This document shows positions 33,823 through 44,535 of a DNA stretch of 64,000 nucleotides, piece by piece. The stretch comes from Isoetes taiwanensis (taxonomy: Eukaryota; Streptophyta; Lycopodiopsida; Isoetales; Isoetaceae), in assembly GCA_021234155.1 (NCBI GenBank), contig JAJEKV010000021.1, positions 10,531,523-10,595,522 of the forward strand. Reading direction: 5' to 3'. The position numbers and the translations under genes were made by a program. Under the pieces are notes generated by a model. It saw only the letters and a program-made list of their open reading frames with translations. It had not been told where the DNA came from and did not search any database. Position 1 is the stretch's first letter. Each line of letters starts with the position of its first letter.

Positions 33823-34088
33823 GTGTATACCAGAATACACTTTGGCTTAGCGTGTAAGCTGAAGTGTCTTCCGGATTACACTTTTGTTTTCGGGAAGCCA
33901 AGGTGTATTCTGGAATACACTTCGACTTCTGTGGGTAGTCCAAAGTGTATTCCGAAATACACTTTGGCTTACAAGCTGAAGCAAAAGTGTATTCCGGAAT
34001 ACACTTTTGCTTCACGTTAAAAGCGAAAGTGTATTCCGGAATACACTTTTGCTTCGTCTAGTAAGCCAAAGTGTATTCCAGAATACAC
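33823..34088. promoter_or_regulatory. Palindrome array 2 inside an intron of the methyltransferase gene (seven units)
   Basis: Copies of the same 18-bp palindrome lie at 33823, 33864, 33903, 33945, 33987, 34029 and 34071, about 39-42 bp apart, within intron 33776-34163. The arms differ from array 1 but still pair: GCCAAAG with CTTTGGC, and GCAAAAG with CTTTTGC. Two half-decayed copies lie in another intron at about 34892 and 34910. Confidence 0.85.
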
Positions 34089-34163
34089 TTTGGCTTTTTC
34101 TTCTTGGTGTTTGCGTTTCTCGGAAAACAATACTCACCTAGTTTCATTGTTCTTTACTTCCAG

Positions 34164-35612
34164 CCAAAAAAATGTCATTACGTGCCAAACATGTTTAATG
34201 GAGCAGCTGAACGTGGACAACTGGGACAGATGTAAAGAGCTCTATCCCATTGCTACATTCGACGAGCGTATTATTCAATATGCTCCAAAATTTGAGGGCT
34301 GGGTACGTCATTTTCCTGTTTTTAATGTTTTTCCTTTGTGCTGTCGGCGTGACTTCATTTACTAACAGAGCAAGAAGAAGAACAAGGACCTACCAGAAGG
34401 TTTTATATGGTAAGAACGGCCAGAGAGGAGAGGACTCTAGCGGACAGGCGTATTGTAGATGTTGAGCCGTCCGACTACGAGAGGTTTTCCTTGTTTGATC
34501 AAAACAACCTTTACTCTATCATTCATGGGGACTGCACTAAGTTGCCAGGAAGTATAAAGCCACAAGATTTTACTTTGGTCATAGCAGACTTGCCATATGG
34601 GTTTAAGCTGAAGGATAGCCGCTACGACGATCAGCCTTTCAAGAACTCAGAATTCAATGCTTTCGTCGACGGAATTAAGCAGGTTACCGCAACAAAACAC
34701 TGGCATCTTGTTGTGTTCCACTCCAGCATGTAATCCGGCCTTGTGGAAGCTACTTTCAAGAACCACTTCGGTTCTCCTGTGCAAGCCGGTTATGAAAATA
34801 TGGTCTGGTGAGTCTTCAAATCTCGAGTGCAGTTGAAGCGTTCTTTCTTTCAAGTTTTGATTCATGGTTGCAATTGTAACCCGTCACGTTCCATTCTGGA
34901 ATACGTACTTATTATTCTGGAATACGATCTTGCAGGTACAAAACTAATATTAACTACCATGGTGGAGGACCGAGGCTGCTGAGCAAGATTGAGTATCTCC
35001 ATGTAGCTTACTGGAGTTTCGACGGGAAGCGTACCATGGAGCACTTCAACACAGCAGCCTGCCAAAATTTTTCTAATGTCCTAGAGTTCCCAGCAGTATT
35101 ACAGAAGCTCTAGGACCCAAGTGCACAGGGCAGAATTGTCAATCATTACCAGAAGCCACAGAAACTAATCAACCATATTTTGGATATGTTCTTACGTGAC
35201 ACGTCCAGGAGATTGGGTCCTTGATGCTTTCTCTGGCTCTGGTACAACAATAGCATGTGCACTAAAAAAGGGCCGTAATTGTGTTGCTGTTGACATTGAT
35301 AAAGAGGCTGTAGACTTTATCAAGATGAGGTTGTCTGCTCTACCAACTCTATCAGATGAAAATCAAGAGTTAGGAGCCAAATCATCATCAGACTTTGCCA
35401 AGATGACATCCTCTGAGATACAGCCTCCTTTTACAAGCTCTCTGGAAGATGAAGCTACCTTTGCAGAGCTCAAAGAAGTAGCTTTAGCTACTATTCCTGA
35501 AGAGACTGTTGACACCAGTAAAGATGAAACAGTGACAAAGGAGCAAACTGCAGAGAAAGACAAAGCTGGGACGAGCACACAACATACTGAGGACTTCGAT
35601 TTAGACCTCTGA
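34164..35612 (+). pseudogene. Class beta DNA N6-adenine/N4-cytosine methyltransferase, decayed
   Basis: Exons 34164-34302, 34379-34807 and 34936-35612 are separated by introns with GT/AG ends. Exon 2 has SIIHGDCTKLP, then ADLPYGFKL, a motif IV variant of D/N/S-P-P-Y. Exon 3 has a target-recognition-like region, then RPGDWVLDAFSGSGTTIACALKKGRNCVAVDID, that is AdoMet motifs I and II. Motif IV before motif I is the class beta order. The Asp variant favours N6-adenine, but N4-cytosine cannot be excluded. An acidic tail ends in FDLDL. Breaks: phase mismatch at exons 1/2, in-frame TAA 34731-34733, TAG 35111-35113, and a one-base shift near 35195. Expected to act on DNA in the nucleus, guided by the ParB-like part; inactive here. 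Confidence 0.8.
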
Positions 35613-36019
35613 CTTATCTTTTGCTAAATTATTTACTATTGGCTAAAAAAAACTGCCATATTTGGTGTACTGAAAGAAATTAATAAAAAAAAGATTCTTA
35701 TTTTTACGTTTTTTTGGATGTCCTCGAATTCCTAGTAATATTCCTGGTGTATTAATGTCTGGAATTTTGCCATTTTCAAGTGCTCTTTTCTACAAATGCA
35801 AGATCATCACTTCAAAAGAGCCTAAAATGCACGATAAAATATTTTCTTCCACTTGAAATCCCCAACTTCTTTTGAAAATGATCATTTTTTAAATCCTGGT
35901 GTTTTTTTAAGGGAATCTTTGAAACGAGAGTGATGCAACACTTCCATTTAATTTGCAATCGTGTTTACTTTGCTATTTCATTCCTGGTTTAAAAACAAAT
36001 TTCAAGGAAGAAGAAATAT

Positions 36020-36310
36020 GTTCTCTTATACGGGGTCAAGGTTTGGGGCATGATAGTACCCTCCCCCCCCCCCTCCCCCACCTGGAATGAATTGGAGCAG
36101 GTGCAAAAGGCTTTCTTAGCGCGAGCACTTGGGGTGAAGTCTATAGCTCCATATTAGATCTTGCTGCAGGAGATAGGTTTCTTGCCCCTACAAAGGACCA
36201 CTTTAGATTGCCATATCATCCACTTTCAGAAGGTGGTTGGTGGGGTGATGTTTATCTCCTCTCTTGCTTATGCCATGGCACTTCGTCCACAGTGCCTTAA
36301 AGCTTGCTGA
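36020..36310 (+). pseudogene. LINE reverse transcriptase C-terminal relic
   Basis: The frame reads VLLYGVKVWG, then WNELEQVQKAFLARALGVKSIAPY, one TAG, ILLQEIGFLPLQRTTLDCHII, matching the segment after the RT domain of plant non-LTR elements (YGVEVWG...W..IE..Q..FL...L...). A 13-C run at about 36063-36075 interrupts it. Ends are not definable. From 36311 to 36724 I see nothing else. Confidence 0.65.
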
Positions 36311-36732
36311 AACGAAAAATGATCTCAATAGTTCTCCTGATGGAATGTGCAAATACACAGGTGCATAAGAATAAGGTATTATGATACATTTAGTAGCACA
36401 TTCGGATTGTAGAATAAAGAGCACTACAATAACTTATTGCTTCAAAAATGCACCAAAGTGGCGTGATTTTGGAACAACAAAACCCCAAAATAAATGAATG
36501 ATGGCTGTTAAATGGCCCTTCAATTGTGGAGACAATGAATTTAGTGCAGTCAAAAAGAAAAATTCCAGTGGATTTGAAGCCAGACCTTATGTTATCTGGA
36601 GTTAAGAAATTATCTCAGCAATTTCCTATCTTTTAGGTTCATGCCTACCCTTCATGACCATGTACTTTGCTCCCCATCCTTTTGAAAGCAGCCGTGAAGG
36701 GAGCAAAACTTGCAACATCCAAGGGTTGCAAC

Positions 36733-37440
36733 CAGGGTAGCCCTTAAGGACAAAAGTTCGCCAAAAGGCTATTTTTTAAGGGTATCGAGAAATTTTGACA
36801 CTATGGTTCAATAGGGCCCGTTATGGATGAAAAAAAAAAATTAGCCAACTTTTTTACAAACAAAGATCACTGCACTTGAAAATTCGCCACATCCACTAAG
36901 CGTCATAAGTATGGATTCGCCTTATCCTCTACCCTCCTTCTCGAATATTTCTTAAGGAATCGCCTAATATTCTAGGCTCTTCATAACCTAATCTATTCTC
37001 CATATCCATCCAAGTACATATGATAATTTTAAGAGTTATTTTTGTAGTTATTGTGTTTCAAATACTTCTAAGGATGCACTGGAGAGCATTTTTTTATAGA
37101 CCTCCCTTTTAATAGATTTGTTTTATCTACAAGGATAAGCCATGTTCTCATTTGCAAAGGTTAAGTTGTGGTATTGCATCATGCAACTATAGTTATAATG
37201 TGTTTGTGTCCTTGATTAAATATGGATGCCGGTGAATAAACTTTCACCACAGAAATTGCACTTGGAAAATAAAGACACTTAAATCTTGGCAAAATAATAT
37301 TGGCCATGATTCGCCTAGATTTCCATAAAAAAACATTCATGTCTAGAAAACATTCGCCAGCATAACTAATCTTGCAACTCTATTATTCGCCCGACCTTCT
37401 AAATTATGCTTAGAGAAATTTGGCCTTAAGGGCAACCCTG
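36733..37440. mobile_element. hAT-type non-autonomous element (708 bp)
   Basis: CAGGGTAGCCCTTAAGGACA at the left end and the reverse complement of CAGGGTTGCCCTTAAGGCCA at the right end form the terminal inverted repeats, with the CAGGG start usual for hAT elements. An 8-bp GTTGCAAC lies directly outside both ends (36725-36732 and 37441-37448), the hAT target-duplication length. There is no transposase inside. From 37449 to 37950 I see only AT-rich DNA with short TTACAATGAAAGTAAGAT-type repeats. Confidence 0.88.
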
Positions 37441-37954
37441 GTTGCAACCTATGGGAGGCATGACCTAGAAGCATTGCACAATGGATGCCTTGTTCTTTGA
37501 CAACTAGAATCACTTCTAAATCCACGTGACTGTTATGTCGATTTAGTAGGATCAAATATGGTCTTTGTAGTGAGACACCCCGAAGCACCTTGTGCTGAAA
37601 GCGAGTCAGCCATGACTTGAAGACTTATATAGTCATCCAGAACCACGATTTCATTATTTTGAAATTATTCCATCATTTTGAAATTTACAAATAGTGACAA
37701 CCCCAATTTCAACAATATGGAATTGCATGTAAATACTTTCTATTATCAGCCTTAATTCTAACAGGTCTCAAATTACAAGTTAACACTTAGTTAACCACAA
37801 GCCAGTATTCCACATTCATGTACAGTAAGATACTCATACACTGAAAGTAAGATTACATTGAAAGCACGAATACAATGAAAAATAAGATGCACTGAAATTA
37901 GGATTACAATGAAAGTAAGATTCACATCATAAGATACTCATGGACTCTCATACT

Positions 37955-40034
37955 TTATTTTGCTTGTTCGGCTATCTTCTCTAGTGACTTCAGAACTTTA
38001 TCCTTCACAGAGATTGGAATCTTCATGTACCCCTTTCTCGGATCCACCTTGCCTATTTTGGGGTTCCATGACATCAACACAGATATCATTTCCACCCATT
38101 GGGGGGAATCACTTGCATCATATTTCCATTGTTTCTTAAAACAATCTTTGTAGTGTTCTTTTTCAGTAATGACTCCTTTTCCACTTACTGGGTGCCACCA
38201 CTCCACATGCACCTTGTTTCTGTTAGGGTTATTAGCTTCCCTACAAACACTTGAGACGGTATACCCTAACCAAATAGGATAAGTATCTTCATCTGATGGC
38301 CTGACGATCAAATATTGGTCATCCTTCAAATCCATCTTAGGATCATATGGAGCAAGTCCATAATACTTAGAATGCTCTTTTCTAGGTCCAACATAAAATG
38401 GCCGTGATGCACTGCCATGAGTTATGAATCCAGCTAGTGATATTTGCAATGGGAAGGATCTCGCAACAGACTTTGGTATAGCCCTAAACTGAGGGAAACA
38501 TTTTGCTGATCCATCTTATCATGAATGACACATAAAAAATTCTCTGGTTCCATTGTAGACAAGCATCTCCACATTCAGTATGTTGATCGACATGACATTT
38601 GCTCCATCGTGTGAATTCTCATTTCTTTCTGCACCGCTGATCTTTCCACCTCAAGCTTCGACTTCTCGAGCTTATCTAACAAATCCACACATATATTGCA
38701 CTTTGAGAAGTTGTTATATTGCATTCTTTTGTCTAAAAAATGCTTACTCCAGATTGTTGAAATCTTGTCCACAACCATTTCCTCTAGAAAATTGTTGATC
38801 ATTTGTAAAATCACTGTTTGTGTGGAATATGCAGGCAACATTCGAACTACTTTTCTGCACTCCTCTTCATCAACCGCACTTTTGTGAGGCATTCTCCCAG
38901 CGTGATAGTTAACAAACCTCTCGAATAAACTCTGAGTTGCAAGCACTCTGGGGGTTGTTCTCGCTTTTCCCCAATTACCATGCCAACCTATTTGAGCCCC
39001 CCTCTTTTAGTTCCACCTAAATCTCCACCATGTAGAGGCTAATATACCTAGTATGGTTGTCACTGCACTGCTACATATCCACTTCCCACCAATAGGAGAT
39101 CCCCTGTTCTTAACATAAGGTGATGGCCCAAATGCATGTTCTATGATATTGTAAATATAAGTTTTTCTAGCGTTATGAGTTTTCTCCTTGTAGATTGATC
39201 TGGCTTCCACAAGTTCTTTCACTGTGAATCTACTAAAACAGTTGTTGGGGTAGCCACAATCCCCCCTCTGATGGCTTGCATGGTCTCTTCACTGCAGTGT
39301 ATCTTTCACAGTCTGAACCGTTTCCTTCTTCTTCCTCCTCTTCAAGAAGTTATAGACCCTTCTTTCTGGTATGGATACATCCATAGGAGGTATGGAAGGA
39401 ATGTTTTCATCCACCACCACATTATTTTCTCCAACATGCTCAGTTCTTTGAAGCAACCCTTTTTCTATTATCTCAATGGAGTCCACTGGCCAAAGCAACA
39501 AGGCTGGCAACTCTAAACCACTATTGATATTATTGCAAGCATAGCAATGTTTGTCCTTCAGCTCAACACTGAAGTTATGCTATGGATGTTGATATTTGTG
39601 CATAAGGACCTTTCCCTAGAATAAAGCTGTATTGAAGAAATGGAGACTTCCACAAAGTCATCACCAATAGCCTGTCCATTATAGCAGTGCATAGGATCCC
39701 ATAGTATAAGCACACCTTCACCAACAATTCCTCTGTTGCACTGATGATGCAAATTCACTTTCTCATCCTTCCATGTTAACCTAGAAACTACTATTCTTCT
39801 TTCCTCATTAGCACCAGTTGGGTTTTTAAAATTTTTTGCATTTAATTCAGGCGGCTGCTCATTCTTATTTGCATTGATCTCTTCCATATCCAAGTAATCA
39901 ACATCATTCTCTGCTCGAGGTTCTTGGTCACAGGGTTCCTCAGCACTAGCTTCAAGAGAAATCTGAAAATTAGAAGAAAGGTTGAGGAAAACATAGTATT
40001 GTATGCAATAACAATAAATGAAATATTTATACAA
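37955..40034 (-). pseudogene. Second DUF7869-family relic, internally deleted
   Basis: Minus-strand parts in order: WKDEKVNLHHQCNRGIVGEG with IGDDFVEVSI; RRVYNFLKRRKKKETVQTVKD; MKELVEARSIYKEKT; RMPHKSAVDEEECRKVVRM; KCNICVDLLDKLEKSKLEVER; VIHDKMDQQNVS; LQISLAGFITHGS; then a jump to KYYGLAPYDPKMDLKDDQYLIVRPSDEDTYPIWLGYTV. The order mirrors the gene at 28-31 kb, but the LDN...ENKN/HTHxxID catalytic part expected after FITHGS is absent and the flanks are fused. Several frames are used. The C-terminal reader-like module is the best preserved. It is inactive. Confidence 0.65.
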
Positions 40035-40276
40035 TGCCTACACTGCGTATGGACAATATTTATATGAAATACATAAGAAAGACATATTAATTTACTTAAT
40101 ACAGATATGTCGCGCTGGGCCCGACTCATACAAAAATATCCAATATTGTTTGTGACATAACAGGTCTAGACACGTCAGCACAGATCCCATTTCGTAGCAC
40201 ATATCCCATTTCGTATTTGCTGAATCAATACAAATATCATTTTGCCATTCCAATCTCTGCAGTTTTTTTTTGCTCA

Positions 40277-40711
40277 ATGGGTTACCAAACCGGTTTGGTG
40301 GATGTCAATGCTACCAATGGAGTCCATGTCCATGAGCAAGGCTTGGCCTTGAGCATCATCAAAACCCAGGACAGGGCACTTCACAGAGATATCTCGAAAG
40401 CTACCCTATTCAGGGATTTTCATAGATTGGTCCACAAGTTCGACCATCTCCTCCCTGTTTCTGAGGAGAGAGATGGATGTGGAAGTGCAGTGCAGTAAGT
40501 GGCAGGCTTAACAGACGCCGAGTTCAATGCCCAGATAGCAGAAGTAGTCCTCCATGCAGCTGCATCAATTGGCATTACCTTTGTTTTGAGCCATTTCTTA
40601 GTCCTAGAAGCTGGACAAAGAAATTTGTTAGAGTCTAAGGACCTACCATTCAGGAATGCTGGAGGCCAAAATGAACTGCCTGCTGATGATGACAAACCTG
40701 GATGCAAATAG
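40277..40711 (+). pseudogene. Unrecognised gene relic divergent from the second DUF7869 relic
   Basis: From the ATG at 40277 the frame MGYQTGLVDVNATNGVHVHEQ runs through ALHRDISKATLFRDFHRLVHKF to an in-frame TAA (40496-40498). It continues without any shift as VAGLTDAEFNAQIAEVVLHAAASIG to a final TAG at 40709-40711. Natural-looking composition on both sides of the stop suggests one gene with a CAA-to-TAA change. I recognise no family. It starts about 240 bp from the DUF7869 relic in the opposite direction, repeating the divergent layout of the 28-35 kb block. Confidence 0.5.
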
Positions 40712-40883
40712 ACTAGATTATATTGTACAGAGGACAGTAATTGTTGATTCTGAACCGCTCCTACCAGTCTTACCCGAATAGCTTTTATAAAGCTCTGTTG
40801 TATGAATGTTTTGGAATAAAAAAAATTTTACTTACACAATTTGTCAACTCAAGTATGTGTTATTTCTGGTTCTTTTTCTTCTC

Positions 40884-41240
40884 GCGCTGAGCACGAGAGA
40901 TTAATATAGTTTTCTATAAAACACTTTTAGATATGGGAAACGAAACATATATAAAAATGTTTTATAGAAAACTATATTAACTTTTCGCGCTAGGTGCGAG
41001 CAAACAGTAGTTTGTTAAAATTCATTTCTTATAAAAGATTAGATCAGTACACTATACTCAATGATGTAGCCAGTGAGATATATAGATAATGAGGATGTTT
41101 GCTGAGAACGAGTCAATCTACTCAAGGAAACGAGCCATATCTAAAAGTGTTTCATAGAAAACCATATTAACTTCTCGCACTAGGCGCGATTGAACTCCAG
41201 TTTGTTAAAATTTATTTCTTAAAGGAGATTAGATTTACTG
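40884..41240. repeat. Inverted and direct repeat cluster
   Basis: A segment with TTAATATAGTTTTCTATAAA at about 40900 recurs inverted at about 40953-41000 (hairpin) and again at about 41140-41190. The latter two copies are also direct duplicates about 191 bp apart, from AACYATATTAACTTYTCGC to GATTAGAT. The adjoining stretch 41045-41110 recurs at 45203-45268 outside the right end of the next element. Confidence 0.65.
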
Positions 41241-42149
41241 TACATATTACATTTAGTTAATTAACGCAGCACAAAAAAAAAAAAAAAAAAAAAAAACTAC
41301 TACAGAGTACATAAGTCGTATTTAATTAAAGTGGGACTCATTCCATTCCCATTTTTTTTCGGAACCCTGTTAATTTACACAAAAAGAAGCACCCCGACCC
41401 GAAAACTGGCCATAATTGGAATTTTTGTCTATTAGTGTGCATCCAAGCTTTTCTTCCAGTTTTCTAGGATAGCGTGTCGAGAACAAGAACAATGCAACGC
41501 AAACATGCATTAGACCTATCAAGTTCTAATTGAAAAAGATTCTTAGTTGAACATTTTGGCTCTATTTTCTTAGGTGGGTAGACAATAGATCACAAATTCC
41601 AACAAAAATTATGCAAATCGTTTACTTAATCACCCAAAAATACTAGTTTTGAGATACCTTATATTCATAAATGGGCTCATTACAATATATATTACAGTGG
41701 GTGAAGAGACCATAGTGGTCGTATGGGCACAATCATTACACCCTCTTCACACATGAACCACCTAGTGCAAAGGGCGCGTGGAGCTCTCTCCTAGTCACAG
41801 AGCAACTTACAGACGATAGAAATTTGTATGAGGAGTTCCTTTATAGATAGATAGATAGATAGTAGTTTTAACGTCACGCCACTAGGCAGCATCCAACTGG
41901 ACATGTGACCACACACCACACTACATTATGGGCCACGTGCTTGTATGTCCAACTGATGTCACCACCCTCTTCTCGGCACCTTTCTTTAATGAAATGATCT
42001 TTTCATTGCTCCCAAGCATGTACTATTTGGTCGTGATAAGGATTTTGCAAGAGACAAAATCAAATTAGTCGAAAGTGATGCTACATGCAATAAAAATAAA
42101 ATAAAACATAGTTCTTAGGGCCATTTTTGAAAAAACTGAGGGCATGAGA

Positions 42150-42370
42150 AAGGCAACTCAAAGGGAAAAAACGGTTTTAGGGGTCGAGGAAGGCCTTTCT
42201 CGACTCATGAAGTCGAGAAAGGCGACTCAAAGCGAAAAAATGCAAGTTTTAGGGGTCGGGAAGGCCTTTCTCGATTTCATGAGCGAGTCGAAAGGCAAAC
42301 TCAAAGCGAAAAATGCAAGTTTGAGGGCCTTTCTCGACTCAAGTCGAAAAAAGGCAACTCGAGAGTAAAA
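42150..42370. repeat. Tandem repeat with embedded TCTCGACT/AGTCGAGA palindromes
   Basis: Units containing AAAGCGAAAAAATGCAAGTTT and GGCCTTTCTCGACT repeat about three times. One holds a perfect 12-bp-arm hairpin at about 42193 (CTTTCTCGACT, CATGA, AGTCGAGAAAG). Similar hairpins occur at about 44479 and 44696. Confidence 0.7.
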
Positions 42371-42938
42371 AGGGCAATTTCAAAGCTCAGAGTCCGAGAA
42401 GGTCGAAAATGAATAACCTTCAAACATCCTATGTATTTTCTATGAAAAAATACCCTCCCCATAAATTTCCTACGTATTTTCCATAAAAAATAGACCCTCC
42501 CCATGTATTATCTAATGGACACATATCCAATGGACCCTCCCCCTTTCTAATGGACCATACCATATAGCTATATGAAGAGGGGACCATTGGGCTCATATTT
42601 AGCTATGTAAAGAGTAATGCCTAATGCACATGTAAATAGCAACATATGCACCTATAATGCACATTATAACCTACTATGCATTAAATCTATTAATAAGCAT
42701 TAGACCTATATATTAATATGTACTTGTCCCCATTTTGTGTCTTGAACCTTCAAAATGGGTTACACAAGGTGTAAATTATATCATGATCTTAGCAAAGTTA
42801 AATTTTTACCTTAGAATAAGAATATATGCCTAGAAAACGTGCACCATGGCAATATAATGTTTAACGTGTGAACATAGTAGCACACACATGAAAAGAGGAA
42901 ATTGGGACACGTCAAAATATAATCCTATATTATTAGCA

Positions 42939-43134
42939 TTTATTTTACACTTTCTTTTTCAACGTATTGTTTTACCCTTTTTTTCTAATACCCGCCTTTT
43001 TTTTTTCCGCCCATGCTTGAATTTTAAAATTATTTATTTTACACTTTCTTTTTCAACGTATTATTTTACCCCTTTTTTTCTAATACCCCGCCTTTTTTTC
43101 CCGCCCATGGTTGAATTTTAAACTTTGGTACATA
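42939..43134. repeat. Tandem duplication, about 100-bp unit
   Basis: ATTTATTTTACACTTTCTTT then TTCAACGTATTRTTTTACC, AATACCCCGCC and GCCCATGSTTGAATTTTAAA occurs twice back to back. Noncoding. Confidence 0.75.
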
Positions 43135-43344
43135 CCTTTGAGACAGAAGTTCCTTTTGTACCACTTGGAAGAAGCTCCCCAACGCCATAGCTCCCACCGG
43201 CATGCCTTGATCCTCAAAACCGTGCTATGGAACCAAGGAACACGCCAACGAGATTTAAGCTCGGATCAAATGGGCGTAGGAAGGCAATCGAGCATTCCTT
43301 TCTTAATCGACCATTCTGCTCTGTTTCAAGAACGTACCTTACAC

Positions 43345-43707
43345 ATGTCTAGCTATGGCGGCCTCGACGAAAATGTTGATGTCACTAATCGGAGCCTGCA
43401 TTTTGAGCCGAAGTTCATGGGGATCCGAAGTTCATGGGGATCCGAAGTTCGATCCGAAGGCGCATTTCTTCCACGACAAGGACAAAGGCTGAAAAGGGGG
43501 ATACGAGCATGGCTATGGCGGAGGGCCGGGCTATGGAGGAGGAAAGGGATACGGAGGAGGCGGTGGCTATGGAGGAGGTCCTGGCTATGGAGGATCAAGC
43601 GGAGGAGGCTATGGAGGACGCTTTTGCACTATGCTGCAGGCAATGGACAAGTAAAGGTAATAAAATCTCTATTGGCTAACGGTGCAGACAAGAACGCATT
43701 TCAGTTT
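43345..43707 (+). pseudogene. Captured glycine-rich protein fragment joined to an ankyrin repeat
   Basis: From ATG 43345, MSSYGG leads to FEPKF, an 18-bp tandem duplication, then in another frame KFDPKAHFFHDKDKG, a TGA (43490-43492) and a run of GYGGG units (43500-43620), the pattern of plant glycine-rich proteins. Directly after, TLLHYAAGNGQVKVIKSLLANGADKN is one ankyrin repeat, followed by a GT-like donor. The fusion of two unrelated families, plus the shift and stop, marks this as captured fragments, not a working gene. A 48-bp tandem duplication follows at 43738-43826. Confidence 0.65.
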
Positions 43708-44159
43708 ACCAAAGCCATTTCAATCTTCTGGAATTACAGAAGCTATTGTGATAGAAGCCCGGTTGCAGACACCAAAATAAGAAGCTATTGTGGTAGAAGC
43801 CCAGCTGCAGACACCAAAATAAGAGCAAAGGAACAGAGCACGTCAAGAAATAGGGGATTGCTTTGAGCCGGATTTGGATCTTCATGCAGCAGAATCAAGA
43901 AATATCGTATCAGCTGGATTTGGCTTTCTGTTTCGAATTCTTAATGCGTCTGCTGATTCCACAAGTCGTTGTATTCTTCTCACCTAATTCAGACAGAAAT
44001 CCCATCAAATAATGCTTTATTGCTTGATGCCCAAATCTGAACAATCAAAACAGAGACCCTAGAATGCCAAAAAAGGAGCGGAATGGGTCGGAATCATCAC
44101 AGGAACGCCTGTGCCCAGCCCAGCTCTTTGATTTTGGGCCTATGCCCCAGCTCTGCCAT

Positions 44160-44350
44160 GCCGCCCACGACTCCATGCCGCCCACGACTCCATGCCCTTG
44201 ATTATGGCTGCTTTCTTGAGAATCCGGCCGCTCCCTTATCTCTTATCTGCTAAAACTTCAAAGCTCACGAATAGGAGGAGCAGCACTGCTTCGGCCGCTC
44301 CCTTATCTCTTATCTGCTTCGGCCGCTCCCTTATCTCTTATCTGCCAGAA
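44160..44350. repeat. Short tandem repeats (GCCCACGACTCCATGCC; CCGCTCCCTTATCTC)
   Basis: GCCGCCCACGACTCCAT is repeated twice in tandem, and CGGCCGCTCCCTTATCTCTT three times, interspersed with AATTTCAAAGG-like strings. Local slippage within the captured-fragment element. Confidence 0.65.
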
Positions 44351-44535
44351 ATTCAAAGGCGCTCCGGTTGCTCCCTTTATCGCTAAAATTTCAAAGGTTA
44401 AAAATAGATAGGTTCTAGACCCGGTTTGAGGGGGTGAGTTGTTCTTTGTGGTGTTCGCCCTTCTATTGGGAACTAGGCATTCTCGACTCGATGAGTCGAG
44501 AATGGAGGCGCTTGTGGTGTTTGTATATGGAGCGA

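Larger units (their letters stand above)
27856..35929. mobile_element. Putative 8-kb DNA transposon carrying divergent DUF7869 and ParB-methyltransferase genes
   Basis: TCAAAGATTCCCTT at 27881-27894 recurs in exact reverse complement at 35909-35922. GAAACGAGA occurs in direct orientation at 27856-27864 and 35921-35929. The second pair looks like a 9-bp target duplication, but at the left end 16 bases separate it from the inverted repeat, so exact ends are unsettled. Between them two gene relics point outward from a central palindrome array. The block is flanked by a gag relic on the left and a LINE relic on the right, with which it shares no sequence. That this is one mobile unit is inference from the paired ends and the divergent layout. 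Confidence 0.55.

Noticed and set aside
31743-34088. The palindrome arrays as a CRISPR or integron array
   Set aside because: Units are palindromic, the spacers are degenerate copies of each other, the sequence lies partly in an intron, and no cas or integrase gene is present.
32249-35612. Bacterial contamination as the source of the ParB/methyltransferase gene
   Set aside because: The gene has several GT/AG introns whose joining restores conserved codons, and plant repeats lie on both sides.
42888-43121. Phe/Leu-rich ORF
   Set aside because: It lies in a T-rich tandem duplication and is not protein-like.
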